From Lumbricus rubellus (lineage: Eukaryota > Annelida > Clitellata > Crassiclitellata > Lumbricidae): a stretch of DNA of 64,000 nucleotides. Each line of letters starts with the position of its first letter. The stretch's first letter is position 1. The position numbers and the translations under genes were made by a program. Under the pieces are notes generated by a model, which had not been told where the DNA came from, searched no databases, and saw nothing but the letters and a program-made list of their open reading frames with translations. The DNA is taken from contig OX243826.1 in assembly GCA_945859605.1 (NCBI GenBank), forward strand, positions 922,916-986,915, given 5' to 3'. Shown here piece after piece: positions 30,471 through 39,734 of the stretch.

Positions 30471-30487
30471 AACGGAAAAATACGGAC

Positions 30488-31363
30488 TTAGTATAGAAAC
30501 TCGACCTGCAATCCACATCCAGCCACAATAAGAAGGGAGGTAACCTTTGGATTGTCGAATTCGGCGGAATATACCCTCATACCGACTTTTTCGCCGGCGA
30601 ACAAAGACATGGCAGCGGTTGGTAATACGAGCGATACTCTGCTGTCGACTGTTTGTCCACCCGCCATGTATCCAATAAGTTTGTTATTATGTATCTCGGA
30701 TTTGAAATACGCAACCCTGACTATTTTTTTTACCACATCATCACTCCGCACATTTCCGATCATGAAATTCGCGAATCCGCTAAGTCGATATACACCCGTA
30801 CGAGGAATAGTTATTACCCCTTCAGCCGCCGTATACGCCGAATCCGTATTTATAACGATGGTCGTTAATTGGTCGTGCTGTACATCGTCGCCTGAGAATC
30901 CGCCAGTCAAGGTTGCGGGCGCACCCGATGTTGCCGACTCTTTCAACGCGCAAATAGCCGGTCCGGTTGTAGGTTTCCAATTCGGGGACAATGCTGGGGC
31001 CGCTGTTATAGCTCCAGCCGTTCCTTCAAACCTATATGTGATACCGCTCGTCGTATTTCTCACTAGATTGCCTGGGGATACCCTCATACCCAAAACGTAA
31101 TCTCTAGAAGCGATATCCGCTGTTTTATCAACGACTAGGGCAGTAGCTTGAGCTAAACTAATAGCATCATCATCGTTTCCCGCAAAAGGGTAATCAGTCG
31201 GCAGACCAACGAGATGATGGCCGCGCATATCTATATCTCCCGTAATGTTGTTGTCACCATCTAGCCTTAGAAAAGTACTATTTACTTGACTAAAAGTAAC
31301 ACCGCCAGCAATTACTCTTTGCGTAGAGCCAGAATCGGTATGTCCAAATTTGTCAACAGGCAT
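30488..31363 (-). CDS. Fibre-like protein 1 with C1q-like head
   Basis: This intact 291-residue protein begins MPVDKFGHTDSGSTQRVIAG, then VNSTFLRLDGDNNITGDIDM and GHHLVGLP, a shaft-like repeat pattern recalling phage and viral tail fibres. The middle holds SLAQATALVVDKTADIASRD. The C-terminal 130 or so residues look like a C1q/TNF-type jelly roll (ITIPRTGVYRLSGFANFMIG, then GEKVGMRVYS and the final GCGLQVEFLY). The first 35 residues are almost identical to those of the next gene, so they probably anchor both to the same vertex protein. By analogy with adenovirus fibres it could recognise a receptor; that is inference. Confidence 0.65.
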   Translation of the reverse strand: MPVDKFGHTDSGSTQRVIAGGVTFSQVNSTFLRLDGDNNITGDIDMRGHHLVGLPTDYPFAGNDDDAISLAQATALVVDKTADIASRDYVLGMRVSPGNLVRNTTSGITYRFEGTAGAITAAPALSPNWKPTTGPAICALKESATSGAPATLTGGFSGDDVQHDQLTTIVINTDSAYTAAEGVITIPRTGVYRLSGFANFMIGNVRSDDVVKKIVRVAYFKSEIHNNKLIGYMAGGQTVDSRVSLVLPTAAMSLFAGEKVGMRVYSAEFDNPKVTSLLIVAGCGLQVEFLY

Positions 31364-31387
31364 TTTGAATATAATAATTTTTATTAA

Positions 31388-32146
31388 TTATTGCCGTAAG
31401 AATACCGCCGAAAAGTCCCTACACAAAATGTTCGTAGCGATGGATGAAAAAGCGTATATGCTGAGGTAATCGAACTCGTCTAGAAAAACTATGTTACTAC
31501 CGATTGAATGGTTTTGCGAACCTTTCGTGCTCCCTCCGCCCGCAATTTGCATGTACGACGCCCCATTTTTATACAGGTGGACGGTGCCATACGCGGTATT
31601 ACTATTGTTGCAAAATTCTATGTACGCCGAAACGATATAGTACCCGGCTTTACTGGGGAAGAAAGAAGTCGTTCCGATACCCTGTTCAATACCGTGTTTT
31701 GCGGTACCACATCTTATTACGTCAAAAGTAACCGCAGTGTGAGTTCTAGCGATTATAGCCTGTTGAGTTGAACTGTAAGCGCTAACCGCGGGTCCTACTA
31801 CCGCCGCCACTTTCGAAGTAAGTTGCTCATCGACGTATTTCTTATTCGTCAAATGATTATTGTCGGTCGGGACGTCGTCGTGATTCCGCAGTAAATCTAT
31901 TACTTGCCCCCGACTCACAGCCTCGTCTATCCCCGCTTCCGGAGTATTCGCCGTATTCGCTGTATTCGTTGTATTCGTTGTAGGTAGACCTCTAATAGTA
32001 TGGCCACTCATATTTAGATCGCCAGTCGCTGGGTTTGCTCCATCTAGCCTTAGAAAAGTACTATTTACTTGACTTTCAGTAACTCCTCCAGCAATTACTC
32101 TTTGAGTAGATCCTGAATCTGTATGTCCAAATTTATCAACAGGCAT
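31388..32146 (-). CDS. Fibre-like protein 2 with different C1q-like head
   Basis: This intact 252-residue protein ends 24 bp before fibre gene 1 starts. It shares MPVDKFGHTDSGSTQRVIAG and the NSTFLRLDG..TGD.NM.GH motif with gene 1, then has a low-complexity TNTTNTANTANTP hinge, NNHLTNKKYVDEQLTSKVAA (coiled-coil-like) and a head with FFPSKAGYYIVSAYIEFCNN, GTVHLYKNGA and a terminal FSAVFLRQ, a clear C1q/TNF-like pattern. The two heads have little sequence in common. The pair looks like a gene duplication followed by head diversification or replacement. Expression is probably from the A/T-rich DNA just upstream. Confidence 0.65.
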   Translation of the reverse strand: MPVDKFGHTDSGSTQRVIAGGVTESQVNSTFLRLDGANPATGDLNMSGHTIRGLPTTNTTNTANTANTPEAGIDEAVSRGQVIDLLRNHDDVPTDNNHLTNKKYVDEQLTSKVAAVVGPAVSAYSSTQQAIIARTHTAVTFDVIRCGTAKHGIEQGIGTTSFFPSKAGYYIVSAYIEFCNNSNTAYGTVHLYKNGASYMQIAGGGSTKGSQNHSIGSNIVFLDEFDYLSIYAFSSIATNILCRDFSAVFLRQ

Positions 32147-32176
32147 TTTTACAAGGCGAAATAATTATAATAATTT

Positions 32177-32611
32177 TTAATGCAGGCCGTTTATAACTTC
32201 TTGAAAAGTCACTCCATCTTTGCATGTTTTTTTCAGGACGTGCAGGCATAGATGACCGCAAAACACTTCGTTGTCGGGCTGAATACGCTCGCTATTGTAG
32301 TACACGGGACTCTGTAAATACTTTACCAGTTCTGTAGGAGGGGGCAGGCCATAGCTGTCGAAATATATTTTATCCTTGCCGTTCTTCAAATAAGCGACCC
32401 AGTGCGAGCCGGTTCCATTAGAATCGTCTAGATTCAATATCCCGCATTCAGTTCGTCTAGGTTTCTTCGGCAGCTCGTCTCTGAGACACACTCCCCGGAA
32501 ATTAGGGATATTGAGCTTTTTCGCGGCATCTAGTAGTTCAAAATTCGTCAACGGATGATTCGGGAGGACTACGCCTTCGACATTTATATTTTTCACAGTT
32601 GTATAACTCAT
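32177..32611 (-). CDS. Adenain-type maturation cysteine protease
   Basis: This intact 144-residue protein matches the Polinton/adenovirus-type ULP1-like protease. The catalytic set is visible: H70 in GTGSHWVAY, D85 in IYFDSYG, Q111 and C118 in QPDNEVFCGHLCLHVL. An N-terminal LTNFELLDAAKKLNIPNFRG is also typical. It should cleave capsid and core precursors during virion maturation. Length is short but within the range of compact Polinton proteases. It lies between the fibre genes and a zinc-finger gene on the same strand. Confidence 0.93.
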   Translation of the reverse strand: MSYTTVKNINVEGVVLPNHPLTNFELLDAAKKLNIPNFRGVCLRDELPKKPRRTECGILNLDDSNGTGSHWVAYLKNGKDKIYFDSYGLPPPTELVKYLQSPVYYNSERIQPDNEVFCGHLCLHVLKKTCKDGVTFQEVINGLH

Positions 32612-32633
32612 TTTAATATTTCATCTAGATGTT

Positions 32634-32971
32634 TCACAAACTAATGAGCTTTCGGGCTTCTACGCAGGCGAGATAATATTTTTGCCTACAATTTTTGCAT
32701 TCATTCGCCTTCCCATCTTTTTGAAATCGATTGTTGACGTATTCCGATATGTTCTTATTTATTTTACACCGACTGCAAACTTTTGTGTCTTTTGTCTCCC
32801 TATTTTCCTGTCTTGCGTATTTGTGTGCAAGCTCCTTTACTTTGGCATTTTTACAAAGTTTGCAGCTCGGATAGCTTCTGTTCTTTTTTGTATTAGGCTA
32901 TCTTTGTGAAATTCGCCCAAGCTTTTTTCTATTTTGCATTTGGTAGGCCTACACACTTTTACCGCATCCAT
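32634..32971 (-). pseudogene. Small zinc-finger protein, frameshifted
   Basis: Reading the minus strand from ATG 32969-32971 gives MDAVKVCRPTKCKIEKSLGE and then a stop. After an A6 run (32884-32889) another frame stays open to a TGA at 32634-32636 with SCKLCKNAKVKEL, KVCSRCKINKNISEYVNNRF and ECKNCRQKYY. The parts are three copies of a C-x2-C...K-x(3)-F...C-x2-C zinc motif. One indel in the homopolymer probably broke it. Such small zinc proteins are common in Polintons and large DNA viruses; the function is unknown, nucleic-acid binding is likely. The polymerase gene ends 17 bp upstream. Confidence 0.6.
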
Positions 32972-32987
32972 TTTATATTAGTGTAAA

Positions 32988-35642
32988 TTATTCTTTATTT
33001 TGTTTAGTTTTCAGCGTGTAGTGCCTATAGGCTAGGGTATGAATTCCGTCGTCCATTATTACTCTTTTGTCGTCGTCGGCAGACAGAGCTATTTTATTTA
33101 CTTCTTCGGTGTAAATTTCATGGCGATAGGATCGAATGACGTTCATCGCTCTCGACTGTTGTCTTTTCGTAAACACGCAGTCTTTGTAATCTGCGTGAGT
33201 GATTGATTTCTTGACGACGTTCTTTTTCACACCTTTACATTTCTTGTAGTCTTCACCCGCCATCTTGTAAGAGTACAACTTGGATCGCAGTCCGACAAAT
33301 TCTTCGATTTGTTTTCCCGCAGCCTCGTCTTTGAACATACCAACCACTTTTTTATTAACGCCAGATTCTATACCCGACGGGTGATCTCTCGGATAGTCTG
33401 AAGTATCGAACATACTTTGGACGTCGGGGGAAATATCTTTGTAGAAGTCTTCCGTTTTAATTTCATACGCCAAAGAATCAGTATCGGTGAATAATAGCTT
33501 GGCCCTATCTCCGTACTTGGCCTTGATGTAATTATAATGAAAATCATACATGAGCGTCTTACTGATGTCTAATATACACATTCCTAGATATATCGGCTTG
33601 TTGTAAAACAACTTGGTCTTTTTCATGTGAACGGCGATGAGGTTTTCATCGAAAATCGTTCGTCTGTCGTAATTAGTTTTCGCGACTAGCTTGATAGCTT
33701 CCTTCTCATCACTCACCAATCGTATGTCAACTCGATTCTCGATAGCTTCCATTGTTTTACCGAAAACGCTATTGTTCATCAGTTTGAAAAAGTCTTTCTC
33801 AAAATCGTTCGTAGCTTTCATTCTCAGGCTGGTATTCAGATCGATATACTTTTTCAGCCAGGCATTTTCCACGAATTTTATTCCCCGGTGTATTTTAATG
33901 ATTTTCAATCCGAGCCTTTCGTACAATTTTAAATTTCCGTAATGAACGACGTACTTCTTTTTATCGTTCAAGTTTGGAATTAGTTTTGAGACATTTGATC
34001 CCGCAGGTTTTACACTCTCTGGAGCTAGAGGATAATCATTATGCAGGTCGTGCAATTCCTTTGGATATTTTAAATCGACTTCTAACACACATCCCACGCC
34101 ATCTCGTTCGGTAATGTTTCTCCAATCATTCAATTCGTCATCGTTCATCCATTCAAACCCATGAGTTGGTAACGGTTTGCTCATCGCCCATCCGTACAAG
34201 TTGTTCGCGTCCAAGTATGGAATGAATACTGAATGCTGGGTGGGATTGAAAGCTTCTCCCATGTACTCGTTGTTCGCTTTCGCGTATCGATGTGAAATCG
34301 TGCTGACGCCTCCTCGTATTCCATGCTTGATCATCAGCAACATATCGTAGTCACTCAACAACTCCAACTCTACACCAGTCGTCTTCAACGCCGCGTCCCA
34401 AGCAAGTCCAGGCGAAGTATAATACCACTCAGGATCTAGGTTGTAGTGCCTCATACAGACGTCTCTAAAGTTTTCAAAGACATCCGCTAATAATAGAACA
34501 TCCGATAAATTGTACAAGTCGTGATATTGGCGTAATGTTTTGCATTTAAATTTGTCCCATACCGTTTTCGCGTGCTCGTAATCTTTTTCACTAATACCCG
34601 AATCGTTTAGTTTTGAATAGAAGGCATGTTTCGGCGGCAATTCGGTTTCGTTTAATCTTTCGACACCATCGACGTAATCATACGGGTAAACGCCTTTTCT
34701 GAGTAAAAGATCCAGCTTCTCACCCTCAAAAAATTTCCCTAAATTCTTGCACTGATCTTTCTGAAGATTTTTCGATAACGCGTCGAGACTCGAGGGCATG
34801 AATCTAAAACTATCGATAAAACGTAATTCGCGTTTGACTTCTTTCTCTTTTCCATCTTTGTCTACAAACTTATCGACGACGACCTCTCTGCTGAATGAGA
34901 TATACTTTTCTTCATTGCAGGGAATGCATTTGATTTTCTCGCCGTGTTCACCTCGTAATTTCTTGATAAATAAATGGCTGTCATAACCTGTCAAATTGTG
35001 AAATACGACGGGGAAGAACTTGGGGACTTTGTATTTCAGATTACAAAGGTTGTGAGCGGCACCTCTAAATTTTCCAGTCAAATGACAGTGATCTCGAACT
35101 CGATCTTCACGCAACTCTCCCCCACAGATATGGCAGTTGACAGCTTCATCATAACATTTCTGTTCAGTTTTGCCGAATATCATCTTCTTGGGGAATTTGA
35201 ACTCGTTGTATATTCTTTTTACATTTTCTTCGATAGAGTCTATGAATAACTGAGCAACATCATCGTCTTCGTTTTCAGCTGTAAAACGCACCGGCTCTTG
35301 GGAATAAACTTCATCGTCGAAGCATTTCAAATGATAACAAAACGAGCTGGGCGTATGTTTTTGATACTTGTTGGTGTAAGACGTGCTAGGAACGGGTTGG
35401 CATGTACCGATAGGTTTGATGAACGATTCAAAATCGGCAAAGTACACAAACGGTACACGCATCTTTCTATAATAATGTGTTAAACTTAGCATAGTCCCAG
35501 GTTTGGGTAGTTCTATTCGTTGGGCGTCCTGCTGCGAACAGTACTCAGTATGTTTGTGAAGCGATTCTTTTCTACTGAACCCTATTAGACATCTTTTACA
35601 ATGGTACATTGATGTACTAGTATTTTCTGTTTTCACCGCCAT
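32988..35642 (-). pseudogene. Protein-primed family B DNA polymerase, catalytic part
   Basis: This 884-residue frame holds all catalytic motifs. Numbering from ATG 35642: a C2H2-like finger (C15, C18, H31, C35); Exo I FADFES with D70 and E72; a CxxC/HC zinc cluster at 170-200 (CHICGGELREDRVRDHCHLT); Exo II NLTGYDS about 216-222; Exo III YNLSDVLLLADVF about 377-389; Pol A YLDANNLYGWAM about 476; Pol B NNSVFGK about 623; Pol C FTDTDS about 718. It would replicate the element from protein-primed ends. The frame is open upstream of this ATG toward about 35715, where it meets the end of the N-terminal ORF, so the ATG is not the natural start and the gene is split by one frameshift. Confidence 0.94.
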
Positions 35643-35707
35643 CAGTCTATTGAAATTCCTGATCCAACAATAATTCTTCTTTTCTCCATCAGAAATGAGT
35701 AATAGAT

Positions 35708-36844
35708 CTACACACCTATCGTTCTCATGCTTTGATATATATATAGTGGGAACAGATTCACATCTTTCTCGTAACCAAAAACATTAACACTAATATTATT
35801 ATTTTTCTCAAACTTACCCATCACATTAGCATCCGCTTCTACTGGGAATTCAATGCCAGACCAATTGAGTTCCTCAGACTGTCTAATTAATTCTTTCGTA
35901 ATTCTCTCCGGATGTTCTTCAACGGGGTTTACAGCTCTCGTTACACACCACTTGAAGCATTCTTCATCTTTGTTCTTCATATTAATAATAGCCTTTTTAT
36001 TCGCTAAATAATCTGGAAGTGGAATATAAGAACTTCCTTTCAATGGTTTATATACCACTGTATCGATATCCAACTTCAAAACGGTTTTGAATCTCCAATT
36101 ACTCCCCCGCATCTGAAAACTTGCCATGCTCTCCTTAATTTTATCCGCTGCGTTGGTATATATTTCTCTCACATCGGTTGCTTCTAAAATAATATCACTC
36201 TTTGATTTGAAATTAGGCTCAGCCGTTACTACTTCGCCGGTTTTCATATCTACTTTCTCCATTACGCACATGAGATCGAGTTGAACTTTTACCCCCCGAT
36301 TTTTCCCTAGCAGCCTAACTACCTGCGGTCTTACAGCCTTGAGAAAAGTTGCAACATCGATCCTGTTGTCGCCATCGATCGTGTATCTTTTTGTAAACCC
36401 TTTGATAGCCGTCGCAGTCTCTCGAAGTTTGAACCTATGAATGGGCGGTTTTATTTGAGGGGGTAACTGACTAATCTCACTAGTCAGCCAATCCGAAAAA
36501 ACTATTTTATTTTTCCCCGTATTCAAGAATTTCCAAGTAGTAGCCAAGAATGCCGCAAGTTCCGCTTTTGCTAATCTCGAGTATCCTCGCACGCCTCTCT
36601 TTTTCGCAATTTCTCGCAATTCTCGTACAGTGGCGGGAGTATGCGCCGGTGCTTTGTTGACCCGGGCCCGAGCGCCTAGTCGATCTCCCAGCGATATGAG
36701 CGCTATGAGTTCCGCTTTTCGCAAACTCGAGTATCCTCTTTGTCCTCTCTGTTTAGGAATTTGTCGTAATTCTTTCAGATTATACGATGAGTAGTCCATT
36801 TTATATTGGGATCTCTTGTCTTTAGGCCGAGCTGTATATTCCAT
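35708..36844 (-). pseudogene. PolB N-terminal part with two SAP-like repeats
   Basis: This 378-codon frame is the front of the polymerase gene. Two helix-pair repeats, YNLKELRQIPKQRGQRGYSS and VRELREIAKKRGVRGYSRL, each followed by a KAEL helix, resemble SAP/Rho-N domains. The rest (FTKRYTIDGDNRIDVATFLK, then PERITKELIRQSEELNWSG and VNVFGYEKDVNLFPLYI) is the conserved N-terminal region of Polinton PolB. The frame stops at 35708-35710 just where relatives continue; the next frame is open across the gap. The two parts plus gap would be nearly 1290 codons. The second ATG (36799) matches the start of the left-end SAP ORF, and the first lies in TIR-homologous DNA, so the gene begins inside the old TIR. 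Confidence 0.9.
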
Positions 36845-36913
36845 TTTCAGTTATTTTACATACACGAGAGAAAAAATTTTTACGCCAGACGTCGAATATG
36901 AAAAAGTAAGCAT

Positions 36914-37055
36914 AGTATTGGTCAAACTGCGCGGGCACTCAATTTTTAAGGATGTATAGGTCAAATGGACGAAAGTGAAGGCCGTATAGGTCAAATTGGA
37001 CGAAAGTGAAGGCCGTATAGGTCGAATGTCCCAGACTGCTACAGTGACCTCTACT
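36914..37055 (-). repeat. Polinton right TIR
   Basis: Inverse of 20521-20662, with only a few substitutions (for example ATCC for AGCC near the inner part), followed by the CACCCA duplication. About 60 bp between this TIR and the polymerase start have no counterpart at the left end. Confidence 0.93.
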
Positions 37056-37061
37056 CACCCA

Positions 37062-38176
37062 CCGTTTTTTGGCGATAAAAAAACCTAACGCAGCAAAAAT
37101 TTGCAAAAGCGACTTTTAGGCTATTAAGTCACATCTCAAATAATAATTGATATCAAATGAGCTTGTTAGGCTATAGATAGATAATCATTATTGTTACTAA
37201 TTAGAAAAGAAACACATACTAGCGTAGCTGCATGTCCATGTGACATAATTTTACAAGATGTCTATGAAGTTGGAAAAAATTCTGAATCAAAATTTTGCTA
37301 TTAAAAAAGTAAAATTGAAATTTAAAAGGCATTAAAATGGCCACTTGAGGCTTCAACTACGAACAACAATATGTATTTAGTTAGGCCTACTTCATTAGCA
37401 GGTTTATTTAGCTTAAGCTATAGTCTGATCACCACTTAGGCTACTCTGATGGATAGTGAGAGAGGAGAAATTAAGAGTTAAATTAAGAGTTAAAAAATAA
37501 TTTTACCGTTGATGTAAGGAGATCGACTCAAAGTCAATGTTATTATTGTTCTGATTTCATTGAGAAGAACCAATAAGCCTTTAATCTCTAAGTTTTCACC
37601 CGATAGATTTAATTATCAAGTGTGGAGAGCTATGCCGAATAAATACCATAATCTGCGGCCAAAATAAAGAGTGATAAGGGAGCTGATGGTAGCAATGGAA
37701 TTGATATTGGAAGAGTTACCTAGGCTACCTATAGAACACGTCAACAAGACCATCAAGAACTTTGCAAAAAGGCTGAGACAAAGTGTGAACACTGTTGGCG
37801 AACACATTAAACACAAGTTGTGAAGCAATGTCAAGTTCATTTGATAACAATTATTTGAGATGTGACTTAATAAACTCGTTTTTTGTTACTTTTTGTTTCG
37901 ATTCGCTTTTGGATCTTCAAAAGCCAGTGGCTGGGTTCACTTAAAGTGATATAATCTTTTAAAATATTTAGTTAAATTTGGTTATTCGACGTAGATATGA
38001 ATTACTTTTACGAACGTAAAACTTGATTTGAAGTGGTATACTTTTTGCCCACCTTGTTCATGTATTGATCTAGTTGCAACCTCTTTGAATAATATTTATA
38101 TATTCACAGTTTTATATTTCAAATTAAATCAACTGCAAAGGTTAACCATATCCTAAGTGGATTGTCAAGCTAATAA
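37062..38176. other. Host DNA, no gene recognised
   Basis: An AT-rich interval with only short frames. A 225-bp minus frame (37616-37840) has no recognisable features. Probably intronic. Confidence 0.5.
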
Positions 38177-38188
38177 TCAACGTGATTG

Positions 38189-38408
38189 TGTGTGTAGCCT
38201 ACTTCGGGCTTAACGACACTTTTTCATTTCGAAGATGATTAGTGTCGGAGGCAGAGTACAACCTCTCACTCTACGTTTATATTGCGACCGAGCCACCCGC
38301 AGTAAAGATCCGAGAAATTAATCTCTGATATACCGACCGATCGGGAATCGAACCCGGGCCACCGGCGTGGCGAGCGGGCTACCAACCCACTCGGCCACAC
38401 AGGATCTC
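38189..38408 (-). mobile_element. tRNA-derived SINE, 220 bp
   Basis: The minus strand begins GATCCTGTGTGGCCGAGTGG (A box TGGCCGAGTGG) and continues to GGGTTCGATTCCCGAT (B box), a Ser/Leu-like tRNA head followed by an unrelated body. A 12-bp target duplication TCAACGTGATTG flanks it (38177-38188 and 38409-38420). It is a retroposed SINE and not a working tRNA gene. Confidence 0.85.
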
Positions 38409-38420
38409 TCAACGTGATTG

Positions 38421-39010
38421 CTTTCTCGTTGTCCACAAATACGCTAGCGACGTTGCAACAGTTCAACTAAGGAACGAGTATACTCCGTTAATATACTCCG
38501 TTAATTTTACTCCAGGATCCCTGAAGACCAAAATTGGGAACTATCAAGCATCGAAACCTCAACGAACACCAAAACAGACATGCTGAAAACTGACATTTCT
38601 GGAGATGAAGCTTAAATATTCATATCTTTCTATCCGTTCAACTTTATGACATGATATTTTGGAATCCTATTCTTGGTTCAATTGTCTAAATATCTGGAAA
38701 ACGTCAGCATGATTAATTGTCAGGCATTAGAGATATAAGAAAAACAGTTTGGCTTACTTTTTATTGAATCTGACAGAAAATTGCTTGTAAACAGCAATTT
38801 CGGCATATGAAGTTTAAATATTCGTATCTTTTTATCCGTTCAACTGTATCTCATGAAATTTTGAAATCTTATTCTTGGTCCAATTCTCTAAATAAATGGA
38901 AAATTTTAGCGTGATACGTTATCAGGCATTAGAGATATAAGAAAAACAAGTTGGCTTAGTTTTTTTGAATCACGGTGTACAATTATACATGCATACATAC
39001 ATATATATAC
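38421..39010. repeat. Direct duplication of about 180 bp plus spacer
   Basis: Sequence from about 38600 to 38780 recurs at about 38800-38975 (TTTTTATCCGTTCAACTGTA, CAGGCATTAGAGATATAAGA) with moderate divergence. No coding content. Confidence 0.7.
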
Positions 39011-39734
39011 ATGGGCGCCCGCACATAGGGGCAAGGGGGGCACTTGCCCCCCCCCCCTGGAAAACCGAAACTTATTTTTCTAACTACTACTTTTGGGTTT
39101 TTAACAAATGTCTTCGCTCTAAAGCACTAATGATATGAATGATGCACACAGTGAAAGTCAGAAATCTATGTTTAGAAATCTCTGTACATATAAACATGCT
39201 CTTAATTTTCTGCCTTGCATTATCAACATCTTGTTAAAAGCTGGAACAATGACCATTGGCTTTTAACCCTCCGGCAGGCGCCCTTGCAAATAGTATATTT
39301 CTATTGATTATGGCCTATTTGATTGGAATCTCGCTGTCATGCAACCTTTACTGTAACAACTGCACAAAATTAAGTATCAATAGAAGTAGCTAGAGGAACA
39401 CTTGCACCTTGAAAATTGACACCTATTTTTTGTTCACTTATTCATTCATTCAATGGACTTATAAAATTACAGCGCCGCTTCAGGAACCCACTTTTAGCAT
39501 CTACTTTTTTAATTTCTTCGCACTAAAGAAACTATTCGTATTGAAGCTGCATGATACACACAATGAAACTGAAACATTCGCATTAAGAAACCTCATTGAA
39601 AAGTAGGGCCTACTCGTGCTCTTAATTTCCAGCTGTGCATTTTTCAAGCTCTTGCTGCTAAAAACATTTACGGTGACTGTGATCATCGAAATTTTTTTGC
39701 CCCCCCCCCTGCAAAAATTTCTGCGGGCGCCCAT
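39011..39734. mobile_element. MITE, 724 bp, ATGGGCGCCCG family
   Basis: Inverted ends ATGGGCGCCCGCA and TGCGGGCGCCCAT enclose the element, with further inverted G/C runs just inside (GGGGCAAGGGGGGCACTTGC). Flanks are TATATA-rich on both sides, so the target duplication cannot be fixed. A shorter relative lies at 3653-3926. No protein. Confidence 0.7.

Larger units (their letters stand above)
20521..37055 (+). mobile_element. Polinton/Maverick element, 16.5 kb
   Basis: The element starts AGTAGAGGTCACTG and ends with the inverse, with 142-bp terminal inverted repeats (20521-20662, 36914-37055). It is flanked by identical 6-bp sequences CACCCA (20515-20520, 37056-37061), the duplication size known for Polintons. 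It encodes the diagnostic set: protein-primed PolB, retroviral-type integrase with chromodomain, FtsK/HerA-type packaging ATPase, adenain-type protease, minor and major jelly-roll capsid proteins, plus fibre-like and small membrane-active-type proteins. Minus-strand genes lie at the two ends and plus-strand genes in the middle. Several genes are broken, so this copy is probably not functional. A Helitron (24899-25770) inserted within it. Confidence 0.96.

Noticed and set aside
38330..38408. Functional tRNA gene
   Set aside because: Has A and B boxes but is joined to a SINE body and flanked by a target duplication.
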